Source of the DNA: an uncultured Pelagibacteraceae bacterium
GTDB lineage: Bacteria > Pseudomonadota > Alphaproteobacteria > Pelagibacterales > Pelagibacteraceae
DNA length: 64,000 bases
Direction of reading: 5' to 3'
Assembly (NCBI GenBank): GCA_902595125.1
Contig: CACJOY010000002.1
Span: 62,001-126,000, forward strand
Positions 45,047 through 55,899 of this stretch are shown in pieces. A program made the position numbers and the translations under genes. The notes beneath the pieces are model-generated. The model worked only from the letters and a program-made list of their open reading frames with translations. It searched no databases and had not been told where the DNA came from. Position 1 is the stretch's first letter, and every line of letters begins with the position of its first letter.

Positions 45047-46416
45047 ATTGAATTCATCACATATTTTTTAACTTTTTCAATATCATTTGAAAGAAGTTCA
45101 AATTTTTCTTTTCTGCCATTAACGTATTTAAGACTGTCTGGTAAATTTTCAGTTTTTGAAATTGCATCTTCTATTGCTTTTGGAAATTTGCAGGGGTGCG
45201 CAGTTGATAATACAACACAATTTTTTTCTAATCCTAATTTTCTCACAGCACCAATACCCACAGCTGTATGTGGATCAACTACCATCTGATGCTCATCATT
45301 AATTGTCTTTATCATTTCTATAGTCTCGTTTTCATCAAGCATCTCAGATATAAAATTCTTTTTAATTTTATCTAAATCACTTTTATTAATTTTATAAGTA
45401 TTATTTCTTATTTCAGCCATTACATCTTTTGTAGCTTTGGAGTTACTATCTTTTATGTCATATAGAAGCCTTTCGAAATTACTTGCTATTTGAATATCCA
45501 TGCTTGGAGTGTTTGTTTCCTCCACTTTTTTTTGAGTATAGTCACCGCCTGATATTGCTCTGTGAAGTATGTCATTTTTATTTGTAGCCACAATTAGTTT
45601 ATCAATTGGAAGACCTAGTTTTTTTGCTAAGTAACCAGCATAAATATCACCAAAGTTACCTGTTGGAACAGAAAAAGATAAAGGTTGACTATTTCCAACT
45701 TTAAAATATGCATAAAAATAATACACCGATTGAGCAATAATTCTTGCCCAATTAATTGAATTTACTCCCGACATATTAATTGCTTTAGAAAATTTTTCGT
45801 CGTTAAACATTGCTTTGACTAAATTTTGACAATCATCAAAATTACCTTCAACTGCAATATTAAATACGTTACTCTCTTCATGTATTGTCATTAGTCTTCT
45901 TTGTACTGGTGAAATTTTATTATTTGGGTGCAATACAAAAACATTTAAATTGCTTTTTCCTTTTAAAGCATCTATCGCAGCTGCTCCAGTATCGCCTGAA
46001 GTTGCTACTATTATATTAATTTTTTTTTGATCATGTCCTAAATGATATTGGTAAAAATTACCTATTAGTTGCATAGCAATATCTTTAAAAGCAAGTGTTG
46101 GACCGTGAAATAGTTCTAAAACTTTTAGATCTCCTAGATCAGAGATTTTAACAACATCATTAGATCTAAAATTTGAGTACGATTTTGAAATCATTGAGAT
46201 TAGGTCATCTTTAGACATAAAATCTCCTATAAACGGATAAATTATTTCAGCAGCTAAATCATTGTAACTAAGATTTTTTAGATTATTTAATTCCTCTTTT
46301 TTAAATTGTTTAATTGATTTTGGAACAAAAAGACCTCCATCATCTGCCAAACCTCTAAGAAAAACATCTTTAAAAGTAAAATTTTTCTGATTATTTCTTG
46401 TACTAATATAATTCAT
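45043..46416 (-). CDS. thrC: Threonine synthase
   Basis: 457-residue PLP enzyme (fold type II), last step of threonine synthesis: O-phosphohomoserine to threonine. N-terminal STRNNQKNFTFKDVFLRGLA, the PLP-lysine motif HGPTLAFKDIAMQLIGN near residue 105, the phosphate loop VATSGDTGAAAIDAL and PTGNFGDIYAGYLAKKLGLP are present. Likely co-transcribed with the peroxiredoxin and follows SURF1 directly. Functional partner thrB is nearby on the opposite strand. Confidence 0.96.
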   Translation of the reverse strand: MNYISTRNNQKNFTFKDVFLRGLADDGGLFVPKSIKQFKKEELNNLKNLSYNDLAAEIIYPFIGDFMSKDDLISMISKSYSNFRSNDVVKISDLGDLKVLELFHGPTLAFKDIAMQLIGNFYQYHLGHDQKKINIIVATSGDTGAAAIDALKGKSNLNVFVLHPNNKISPVQRRLMTIHEESNVFNIAVEGNFDDCQNLVKAMFNDEKFSKAINMSGVNSINWARIIAQSVYYFYAYFKVGNSQPLSFSVPTGNFGDIYAGYLAKKLGLPIDKLIVATNKNDILHRAISGGDYTQKKVEETNTPSMDIQIASNFERLLYDIKDSNSKATKDVMAEIRNNTYKINKSDLDKIKKNFISEMLDENETIEMIKTINDEHQMVVDPHTAVGIGAVRKLGLEKNCVVLSTAHPCKFPKAIEDAISKTENLPDSLKYVNGRKEKFELLSNDIEKVKKYVMNSI

Positions 46417-47070
46417 TTAATAATTCTTTTTTCTAAAATATAAATATAACAAAAGAATTGAAATCGCTAATGAAAACCAAGTCAGAGCATATTTTTGATG
46501 ATTATTAGAAATATTGGCAGTAATTTTTTTTGGTTTAGGAACTTGATAATTTCCATTTAAATAAATTATATATTTAGAGAATTTTTTTCCCGTAAATTTT
46601 AATATGTCCTCTCTATTTAAACTAAACCAATAATTTTCCTCTAAATCATTATCAGGTTTAAAAATATTCTTTCTTCCTTGTAATTTTAAAGTTCCAATTA
46701 TATCATTTTCATCAAATACATTAATCTCTTGAGAGTTTTTTTTTTCAAAAGGTATCCAGCCTCTATTAATCAAATAATTAGTATCATTAATTAAAATTGG
46801 ATTTATAACTTCGAAGCCTGGTGTTCCAGTGTCATTTAGATTGTATAAATAAATTTGTTTCTCTAAATCTATTGACCCTGATGTTTTTATTTTAAGATAA
46901 TTTTCTACGTTAGAATTTGTTAACTCAACAGGTGGATTTTTTAAGGAATTTTCAATTTCTAATATTAAATTGTTCTTCCAATTTAAACGAACAATTTGCC
47001 ATGAACCTAGGGCAATAAAAACTAAGATAAAAAAAATTATAAATACTGAAAATAAAAACTTATGTTTCAA
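46417..47070 (-). CDS. SURF1-family cytochrome oxidase assembly protein
   Basis: 217 residues: an N-terminal membrane helix (about 5-25, ending FIALGSWQIVRLNWK), a periplasmic domain with GTPGFEVINPI and YLINRGWIPF, and a C-terminal helix (YALTWFSLAISILLLYLYF). The GxWQxxRxxWK motif and NRGWI are SURF1 hallmarks. It is thought to insert haem a into subunit I. Follows ctaE by 10 bases in the cta operon. Confidence 0.93.
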   Translation of the reverse strand: MKHKFLFSVFIIFFILVFIALGSWQIVRLNWKNNLILEIENSLKNPPVELTNSNVENYLKIKTSGSIDLEKQIYLYNLNDTGTPGFEVINPILINDTNYLINRGWIPFEKKNSQEINVFDENDIIGTLKLQGRKNIFKPDNDLEENYWFSLNREDILKFTGKKFSKYIIYLNGNYQVPKPKKITANISNNHQKYALTWFSLAISILLLYLYFRKKNY

Positions 47071-47080
47071 AGAATATAAA

Positions 47081-47869
47081 TTAACTTCCCCAAATATAGA
47101 TTGCAGCGAACAAAAATAACCACACTACATCAACAAAATGCCAATACCAAGCTGCAGCTTCAAATCCAAAATGGTGATCTTTATTAAAATGACCTTTTTT
47201 ACCTCTAAACAAACATACAGCTAAAAATATAGTTCCAACAAGTACGTGGAAACCATGAAATCCTGTTGCCATATAAAATACTGATCCATAAATATGATCT
47301 GAAAAAGAAAATGATGCATGCTGATACTCATATATTTGTAAAAGAGTAAAGCAAAAACCTAAAATAACAGTTAACCACAAACCTTGAATAAAACTTTTTC
47401 TATCATCTTCTAAAAGAGCATGGTGAGACCAAGTAACCGTCGTTCCTGATAATAATAAAATTAATGTATTAATTAATGGAATATCCCAAGGATCAAAAGT
47501 TTCAATATCCTTTGGTGGCCAAACATTTCCAACAAATTCATTTGGAAATAAACTCACATCAAAATATGCCCAAAACCATGCAACAAAGAACATTACTTCA
47601 GATGCAATAAACAATGTCATTCCATATCTGTGGTGAATTTGAACTACAGGTGTATGATGACCTTGGTGTTCAGCTTCAATAACAACGTCTCTAAACCACA
47701 TGTAGGCCCCATAAATTAAAAGAGCAAAACCAAGATACATTCCCCACGAAACATCTGTATGAAGATAATAAACAGATCCTAATGCCAATACTAAGCATGA
47801 AAATGAAACGTAAATAGGCCAAGGACTTGGATCTACTAAGTGGTAATCATGTTTTTTTTCAGCTGACAT
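47081..47869 (-). CDS. ctaE: Cytochrome c oxidase subunit III
   Basis: 262 residues with seven hydrophobic segments. Family features: HDYHLVDPSPWPIYVSFS at the N terminus, WFRDVVIEAEHQGHHTPVV, FIASEVMFFVAWFWAYF and the C-terminal AAWYWHFVDVVWLFLFAAIY. Stabilises the catalytic core of aa3-type oxidase. Starts 8 bases after ctaG. Confidence 0.97.
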   Translation of the reverse strand: MSAEKKHDYHLVDPSPWPIYVSFSCLVLALGSVYYLHTDVSWGMYLGFALLIYGAYMWFRDVVIEAEHQGHHTPVVQIHHRYGMTLFIASEVMFFVAWFWAYFDVSLFPNEFVGNVWPPKDIETFDPWDIPLINTLILLLSGTTVTWSHHALLEDDRKSFIQGLWLTVILGFCFTLLQIYEYQHASFSFSDHIYGSVFYMATGFHGFHVLVGTIFLAVCLFRGKKGHFNKDHHFGFEAAAWYWHFVDVVWLFLFAAIYIWGS

Positions 47870-47877
47870 TTTTTGAA

Positions 47878-48411
47878 TTATGATTGTTTATAGTAATCTG
47901 TCGAGAAAAAAGTATACGACATAGTTACGTCTTGTAAATTTTTTGTTGTTGGATCATTAACCATTTCAGGATCTAGATAGAAAGTCATTACATATGTTGC
48001 TTTTTCCCCAGCCTTGAGTTCTTGTTTTTCAAAACAAAAACAACCTAATTTACTATAATATTTACCAAAACTAGATGGTGAAACATTAAAAGTTGCCACT
48101 CCAGCGCTAGACTCATTTCCATAATTTTCTACTTCAAATTCTATTTTGTTTACTTGACCTACTTTTACATCAATGACATTGGATTTGGCCTTAAAATCCC
48201 ATGGTAAATTATTAACATTAGTATCAAATCTCACACTTACTATTTTATTTAATACAATTTTTGGAGCACTATTAGATACTTGAGTAGTTCCACCAAACCC
48301 TGTTACTCTGCAAAATAAATCATACAGTGGCACTGCTGCATACGACAACCCTAGCATTAAAACAAAAATTCCTGCTAGTATTAAAGGTGTTAAGTTTTTT
48401 TTTCGTATCAT
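47878..48411 (-). CDS. ctaG: Cytochrome c oxidase assembly protein CtaG (Cox11)
   Basis: Copper chaperone inserting CuB into subunit I. 177 residues: an N-terminal membrane anchor (LTPLILAGIFVLMLGLSYAA), then YDLFCRVTGFGGTTQ, the copper-binding KLGCFCFEKQ motif near residue 119, and YTFFSTD near the C terminus. Its start codon overlaps the stop of the small membrane-peptide gene upstream by 3-4 bases, so the pair is translationally coupled. Confidence 0.96.
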   Translation of the reverse strand: MIRKKNLTPLILAGIFVLMLGLSYAAVPLYDLFCRVTGFGGTTQVSNSAPKIVLNKIVSVRFDTNVNNLPWDFKAKSNVIDVKVGQVNKIEFEVENYGNESSAGVATFNVSPSSFGKYYSKLGCFCFEKQELKAGEKATYVMTFYLDPEMVNDPTTKNLQDVTMSYTFFSTDYYKQS

Positions 48412-48533
48412 ATCGCCCTATCAAATACACCTGTGTTATATAACGTAAAAAAGAAAAGAAAAATCATAAAAGCAATAATTCCTAAAGCAGTAAAAATATT
48501 TTTTCTTTTCGTTTTTTTATCTGGAGTTATCAT
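48408..48533 (-). CDS. 41-residue single-helix membrane peptide in the cta operon
   Basis: Hand-translated short gene: a basic N-terminal stretch (MITPDKKTKRKN), one hydrophobic helix (about residues 14-31) and a TLYNTGVFDRAI end. The ATG (48533-48531) overlaps the ctaB stop and its TGA overlaps the ctaG ATG, so it is sandwiched in a fully coupled ctaB-ORF-ctaG series. In Rhodobacter and Paracoccus a short frame of unclear role is known at the same position (CoxF-like). I infer an oxidase small subunit or assembly peptide. Confidence 0.7.
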   Translation of the reverse strand: MITPDKKTKRKNIFTALGIIAFMIFLFFFTLYNTGVFDRAI

Positions 48534-49441
48534 ATAATCTTATCTATCAGAAAAAGAACAAAAACCAAAAACAAATATAAAATAGAATATCCAAATATTG
48601 CTTTTGCTTTTTTAGGGTTAAATTTGTTTTTCTTAAAATCATAAAGTTCATAACATAAAAAATTATAATAAAGAGTTAATAATATTGAAGGTATTAAGAA
48701 AGCTAATCCTACAAAGTCTATAAAATAAGGGAATATAATTACTGGGAGCATTAACAAAGAATAAATAAAAATATTAATTTTTGTACTTTCCACCCCATTC
48801 GTTAGTGGAAGCATTGGTATATTGGCCTTTTTATAATCATCAGATTTGTATAAACTTAAGGCCCAAAAATGAGATGGTGTCCAAAAAAATATTATCAAGA
48901 AAAAAGTTAATGGTTCTATTGACAAAGAACCTGTTGCAATAGTCCATCCAATAACCGGTGGGAAGGCTCCAGCCGCTCCACCTATTACAATATTTTGAGG
49001 TGTTCTTCTTTTTAACCAAATTGTATAAACAAAAACATAAAATAAAATTGTTAAAAGTAATATTGCCGCTGAAATTCTGTTTGTAAAATAATCTAAAGCT
49101 ACAACAGAAATTATTGATAAAGTAACACCTAAAATGAGCGCTTGGTTTCTATTAACCTTACCAGTCGGTATTGGTCTTAGACAAGTTCTTGACATTAAAG
49201 CATCTAGGTCTGACTCATACCACATGTTCAATGCCCCAGCTGCTCCTGCGCCCAGGGAGACTAATAAAATACCAATTATGGCATCTTTGGTTGAAACGAG
49301 ATTTGGTGATGTTAATAAACCAACAGCACAAGTAAAAATTACCAATGACATAACTCTCGGCTTCATTAACTTAAATAATTCAGAAAAATTAAATAAATCT
49401 TCCTGACTTAAATTTCTTTTTTTAGCCTTTAAATTATTCAT
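48530..49441 (-). CDS. ctaB: Protoheme IX farnesyltransferase (haem O synthase)
   Basis: 303 residues, UbiA-type prenyltransferase with about nine membrane helices. The first aspartate-rich motif NMWYESDLDALMSRTCLRP (about residue 74) and the conserved RPIPTGKV follow the family. Uses farnesyl diphosphate to convert haem B to haem O, precursor of haem A in the oxidase. Starts 20 bases after ctaD. Confidence 0.97.
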   Translation of the reverse strand: MNNLKAKKRNLSQEDLFNFSELFKLMKPRVMSLVIFTCAVGLLTSPNLVSTKDAIIGILLVSLGAGAAGALNMWYESDLDALMSRTCLRPIPTGKVNRNQALILGVTLSIISVVALDYFTNRISAAILLLTILFYVFVYTIWLKRRTPQNIVIGGAAGAFPPVIGWTIATGSLSIEPLTFFLIIFFWTPSHFWALSLYKSDDYKKANIPMLPLTNGVESTKINIFIYSLLMLPVIIFPYFIDFVGLAFLIPSILLTLYYNFLCYELYDFKKNKFNPKKAKAIFGYSILYLFLVFVLFLIDKII

Positions 49442-49461
49442 TAATTTTTTTAGCTATACTA

Positions 49462-51911
<2,450 letters not shown>

Positions 51912-51971
51912 TTTAAATAACTATATAAAGCTCTTTTATTAAAATTACACTTTAGTTTTCGCGACAATTTA

Positions 51972-52673
51972 TCAATTAATCACATAATTTATGATCGAAA
52001 TTGCAGATATGACTGCTGTTTCTGACCTTAAAATATTTTCATTAATCTTAATTGCTTGAACGCCACTAAATAAGAGAATCTCTTCCCTTTCAGCCTCTGA
52101 AAAATCTCCCTCAGGACCTATAATAATACAAACTGGCCTGTCTGTAAGTTTTGATTTATCAATTTTATTATTATTTGAATTTAAATCTGTAAAAATTAAA
52201 TCTATTGAATTAGTTTTCAAAAAATTGCTTAAGCTTTGAGAATCTTCAATTATCGGCACATTAATACGGTTTGATTGTTCACTTGCTTCTATAACAATTT
52301 TTTCTAATCGCTCTTTATTGATTTTTCTAACTACCGTTCGGTCGAAAATTATTGGTAAAAATTTTGTAACACCTAACTCTGCAGCCTTTTGAATCATAAA
52401 GTTTTGATAGTTTGATTTAATAGGAGAAAAAGCTAACCATAATTCTTTAGCGTTTTCTTTTTGTCTTAATTGCTTAGTTATTCTAAATTCAATAATACTT
52501 TTTGATATACTCAAAACTTTTGCTTCCCATTCACCATTTCTATTAAATAAAGAAAAAAATTCATTTTCTTTTAATCTCATTACTTTGCTCAAATAGTGTG
52601 ACTGGGGCTTATCTAATTTATCAGTCATGTTAGTTGATAATGCCGCTGAAAAAAATAATCTTATATTACTCAT
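51972..52673 (-). CDS. rsmE: 16S rRNA (uracil(1498)-N3)-methyltransferase
   Basis: 233-residue SPOUT enzyme. An N-terminal PUA-like domain (MSNIRLFFSAALSTNMTDKL, HYLSKVMRLKENEFFSLFN) precedes the knot domain with KAAELGVTKFLPIIFDRTVV, CIIIGPEGDFSEAEREEI and ILRSETAVISAISIINY, the RsmE signature. Divergent from the dehalogenase gene with a 17-base gap. Confidence 0.94.
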   Translation of the reverse strand: MSNIRLFFSAALSTNMTDKLDKPQSHYLSKVMRLKENEFFSLFNRNGEWEAKVLSISKSIIEFRITKQLRQKENAKELWLAFSPIKSNYQNFMIQKAAELGVTKFLPIIFDRTVVRKINKERLEKIVIEASEQSNRINVPIIEDSQSLSNFLKTNSIDLIFTDLNSNNNKIDKSKLTDRPVCIIIGPEGDFSEAEREEILLFSGVQAIKINENILRSETAVISAISIINYVIN

Positions 52674-52690
52674 TTATGTTAAGTTAGTTT

Positions 52691-53353
52691 ATGAAAAATA
52701 TTAAAGCAATAATTTTTGATGCGTATGGCACATTGTTTGATGTCAATTCAGCTGCTGAAAAATGTAAAGATAAAATTGGGGATAAATGGGAAGGTTTTGC
52801 AAACTTTTGGAGAACTACGCAACTAGAATATACTTGGCTTAGAAGTTTAATGAAAAGACACAAAGATTTTTGGCATGTGACAGAAGATAGTTTAGATAAA
52901 TCTATGAAAGTTTTTAACATAGACTCTTCAATGAAAAATGAATTATTGAATTTATATAAAATTCTCTTACCCTTTAAAGAAGTCCCAGAAACTCTAAAAA
53001 CATTAAAAGAAAAAAAATTTAAATTAGCTATACTTTCAAATGGGACTCCTGCTCTCTTAAATGAATTAGTTAGGAGTAATGACTTAGATGGTTTATTTGA
53101 TGATTTATTTTCTATTGAAGATGTAGGAATTTATAAACCACATTCAAAAGTTTACGACCTACCTATTAAAAAATATAAAATTGAAAAAAATGAAGTTGTT
53201 TTCTTGAGTGCAAATACATGGGATGTTTCAGGTGGAGGAAATTATGGCTTTAACTCGATTTGGGTAAATAGAAATAATGGTATTTTTGATAATTTAGATT
53301 ATAAGCCTCAAAACGAAATAAAAAATCTAAGTGAATTAATAAAATTAGTTTAG
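52691..53353 (+). CDS. Haloacid dehalogenase, type II (L-2-haloacid dehalogenase family)
   Basis: 220 residues of the HAD superfamily. The nucleophile is in FDAYGTLFDV (residue 9 or so), the substrate arginine region reads QLEYTWLRSLM, then ILSNGTP, the lysine in VGIYKPHSKVYDL, and S-x-N-x2-D in LSANTWDVSGGGNYGFNSI. These match L-2-haloacid dehalogenases, and all reported catalytic positions are present. Natural substrates may be halogenated acids in seawater, but other phosphatase-like uses are possible. Confidence 0.9.
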   Translation: MKNIKAIIFDAYGTLFDVNSAAEKCKDKIGDKWEGFANFWRTTQLEYTWLRSLMKRHKDFWHVTEDSLDKSMKVFNIDSSMKNELLNLYKILLPFKEVPETLKTLKEKKFKLAILSNGTPALLNELVRSNDLDGLFDDLFSIEDVGIYKPHSKVYDLPIKKYKIEKNEVVFLSANTWDVSGGGNYGFNSIWVNRNNGIFDNLDYKPQNEIKNLSELIKLV

Positions 53354-53360
53354 GGGGAAC

Positions 53361-53600
53361 ATGGCTAAAGGACTAAGAGCAGGAGAAGGAGCAATTGCAA
53401 TAGAGGTTGAACAAGGAAAATCTTATTATTGGTGCAGTTGCGGTAAGAGTTCTAAACAACCATTCTGTGATGGTTCACATAAGGGAACTGAATTTAAATC
53501 TGTGGTATATAAAGCTGAGTTAACAAAGAAAATGTTTTTTTGTGCTTGTAAACAGACTAACAATCAGCCTTTTTGTGATGGTTCACACAACAAAAAGTAA
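53361..53600 (+). CDS. Double CDGSH-type iron-sulfur protein
   Basis: 79 residues with two mitoNEET-like CDGSH motifs: CSCGKSSKQPFCDGSH and CACKQTNNQPFCDGSH, each a C-x-C-x2-(S/T)-x3-P-x-C-D-G-(S/T)-H [2Fe-2S] site. The two halves are near-identical internal repeats, also at DNA level around the tgtgatggttcaca core. Such bacterial proteins are thought to be electron carriers or redox sensors. Follows the dehalogenase by 7 bases. Confidence 0.92.
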   Translation: MAKGLRAGEGAIAIEVEQGKSYYWCSCGKSSKQPFCDGSHKGTEFKSVVYKAELTKKMFFCACKQTNNQPFCDGSHNKK

Positions 53601-53637
53601 CATTGAAAATTTAAATTTAACAATTACTCTAGTTAAA

Positions 53638-54471
53638 ATGATAATTGAAGTAGATAAAATTATAGACCCAATCCCAGCATCTGATGGAGCAGGAGTAAAG
53701 TTAAAAAGAAGTATTGGTGTTGAACCAAATTATTTTGATCCTTTTTTAATGTTAGATGAATTTGGTTCTGAGAATAGTGAAGATTATATTGCTGGCTTTC
53801 CTCCTCATCCACATAGAGGTATTGAAACAGTTACTTATATGCTTGCAGGTGACTTTGAGCATAAAGATAGTACTGGTGGTAAAGGAAAAATGACTGCTGG
53901 TGATGTGCAGTGGATGAAAACTGGAAGTGGAATAATTCACTCTGAAATGCCAGCGATGAAAGAAGGTAAGCTTCACGGATTTCAATTATGGATAAACATG
54001 CCAGCTAAATTAAAAATGAGTAAACCAGAATATATTTATATTGATGCAGATAAAATGAGTGTACACAAAGATAATGATAAGCAGGTAAAAGTTATCGCTG
54101 GCAAATTTGAAAAAGCTGAAGGTCCTGTTAAGCAACATAATGTTGAACCTACTTATTTTGATGTTGAGTTAAAAAAAGAAAAAATATTTAATTTTAGTCT
54201 ACCCTCTACTCACAACACATTTATCTACTTAATTAACGGTGAAATAAAAATTGGAGAAAAAAAACACGATAAAGTTAAAGATAGTACTTTAATTTTACTA
54301 TCAAAAGGCGAGAATTTAAAAGTCACAGCACAAACTAATTCAAAATTCTTAGTTATTTCAGGAAAACCCATTAACGAGGAAATAGCTAGAGGAGGCCCAT
54401 TTGTAATGAATACTAAATCTGAGATCTTGCAAGCAGTTAAAGACTATCATAATGGTACTTTTGTAAAATAA
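53638..54471 (+). CDS. Pirin-family protein
   Basis: About 277 residues from the ATG at 53638 (MIIEVDKIIDPIPASDGAG); the frame is open further upstream, into the CDGSH gene, but the family begins here. Bicupin with the metal-binding FPPHPHRGIETVTYML (two histidines), GDVQWMKTGSGIIHSEMP (histidine and glutamate) and IARGGPFVMNT at the C terminus. Bacterial pirins have been linked to quercetinase activity and pyruvate dehydrogenase control; the role here is unknown. 3 bases before the quinone oxidoreductase. Confidence 0.93.
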   Translation: MIIEVDKIIDPIPASDGAGVKLKRSIGVEPNYFDPFLMLDEFGSENSEDYIAGFPPHPHRGIETVTYMLAGDFEHKDSTGGKGKMTAGDVQWMKTGSGIIHSEMPAMKEGKLHGFQLWINMPAKLKMSKPEYIYIDADKMSVHKDNDKQVKVIAGKFEKAEGPVKQHNVEPTYFDVELKKEKIFNFSLPSTHNTFIYLINGEIKIGEKKHDKVKDSTLILLSKGENLKVTAQTNSKFLVISGKPINEEIARGGPFVMNTKSEILQAVKDYHNGTFVK

Positions 54472-54474
54472 ATA

Positions 54475-55446
54475 ATGAAATCTGTACACATAGAAAAGTT
54501 TGGAGGACCAGAAGTTCTTAAGATACAAGATATAGAAATTGGGAAACCTGGTCCAAAAGAAGTTTTAATAAAAAATTTATCAATAGGATTAAATTTTATT
54601 GATATTTATCATAGAACAGGTTTATACCCTATTCCACTTCCTAGTGGTATTGGCCTTGAAGCTTGTGGAGTAATTGAAGAAGTTGGGGCTGAAGTCAGAT
54701 TATTTAATGTGGGTGACAGAGTTACTCATGCATCAATGCCAATTGGTGCTTATTCGGAAAAACAAATTATGCCTGAGGAAAAATTAGTTTCAGTTCCAGA
54801 CGGTATTTCTGATGAAATAGCGTCATGTATTACCTTGAAAGGTATTACTGCAGAATATTTATTACATAGAGCCTATACTTTAAAAAAAGGTGATAAAGTT
54901 TTATACCATGCTGCGGCAGGTGCTTTAGGTCAAATTTTATGTTCATGGGCTAATGCTTTAGGTGCTGAAGTTATTGGAACTGTTGGTTCGAAAACAAAAG
55001 AAGAGATTGCAAAAAAAAATGGTTGTCACTATGTAATCAACTATACGGAAAAAGATTTTGTAGTAGAGGTAGAGAAAATTGTTGGAAAAAATGGTATTGA
55101 TGTTGTCTATGATGGTGTAGGTACTAAAACATTTAAAGGCTCAATTGAAACATTAAAAATAAGAGGAATGATGGTGGCTTTTGGTAACGCATCAGGCTAC
55201 GTAGATACTCTTGATATAAAAAAAGATATAAACGCTAAAGGTTTATTTTTTACTAGACCATCAATAGCACATTATACAATTAAAAGAGAAGAGTTAGTTG
55301 AGTCGGCAAAAAAAGTTTTTGATGCAATTTTATCTAAAAAATTCAAAGTTGAAATTTCAAAAAAATATTCTCTTGAAGATGCTGCTCAAGCTCATAAAGA
55401 TCTAGAGGCCAGATTGTTAACTGGTCCAGCCGTAATTATTCCTTAA
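54475..55446 (+). CDS. NADPH:quinone oxidoreductase (zinc-free MDR family)
   Basis: 323 residues of the medium-chain reductase family without catalytic zinc ligands. N-terminal SVHIEKFGGPEVLKIQDIEI, LSIGLNFIDIYHRTGLYP, then the NADPH site AAAGALGQILCSWANALGA near residue 145 and VVYDGVGTKTFKGSIE are those of QorA-type enzymes. Catalyses NADPH-dependent reduction of quinones or reactive enals. Together with the CDGSH and pirin genes it forms a tight redox cluster. Its stop shares TTAA with the convergent DUF2721 gene. Confidence 0.92.
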   Translation: MKSVHIEKFGGPEVLKIQDIEIGKPGPKEVLIKNLSIGLNFIDIYHRTGLYPIPLPSGIGLEACGVIEEVGAEVRLFNVGDRVTHASMPIGAYSEKQIMPEEKLVSVPDGISDEIASCITLKGITAEYLLHRAYTLKKGDKVLYHAAAGALGQILCSWANALGAEVIGTVGSKTKEEIAKKNGCHYVINYTEKDFVVEVEKIVGKNGIDVVYDGVGTKTFKGSIETLKIRGMMVAFGNASGYVDTLDIKKDINAKGLFFTRPSIAHYTIKREELVESAKKVFDAILSKKFKVEISKKYSLEDAAQAHKDLEARLLTGPAVIIP

Positions 55447-55847
55447 TCTACTTTTACATCCATGTCAGACATATGGAGCTTAAGTGCACTAGTTGAAATA
55501 TGAATTTCTCTTATAAAAAAAATTATTGAGATAATCATAGACAAGCAACAAGAGCCAAAAATTATTCTTGCAATAAAAATTTCTGTTAAATACAGTGCAA
55601 AAACTGTCAACATATTAAATAAGAATCCAAAAGCTGCAAATAAAATTGTCCATCTCAAAAGGCTAATTCTTGAGCTAAGATTTAAAAATTGTTTTTTCCA
55701 CTCAGGAGGTATGTGTTTTTCATAAACATGTTCATCGTGCAATTTTCTAATCAAATTACTGAGTGTATGAAATCTATTGCTATACACACCCATTAATAAA
55801 GGAATTGCTGGGAACATCAAAGCTGTTACTGTGTAATCTATATTCAT
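55443..55847 (-). CDS. DUF2721 family membrane protein
   Basis: About 134 residues from the ATG at 55847 (MNIDYTVTALMFPAIPLLMG). Three hydrophobic segments: near the N terminus, FAAFGFLFNMLTVFALYLTE and FGSCCLSMIISIIFFI, with a conserved NRFHTLSNLIRKLHDEH loop between the first two. This is the layout of DUF2721, for which no function is established. The upstream ATG at 55868 adds seven residues and is less likely. Divergent from ubiA across 52 bases. Confidence 0.8.
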   Translation of the reverse strand: MNIDYTVTALMFPAIPLLMGVYSNRFHTLSNLIRKLHDEHVYEKHIPPEWKKQFLNLSSRISLLRWTILFAAFGFLFNMLTVFALYLTEIFIARIIFGSCCLSMIISIIFFIREIHISTSALKLHMSDMDVKVD

Positions 55848-55899
55848 ACGAATCAGTTTGATTATCAATCTTGCCTTTGTTATTTACAAGTAAATTTTT

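Noticed and set aside
51912-51971. Clear promoter for ctaC
   Set aside because: TATATA-like boxes exist but AT-rich DNA provides many; no -35/-10 pair at proper spacing is convincing.
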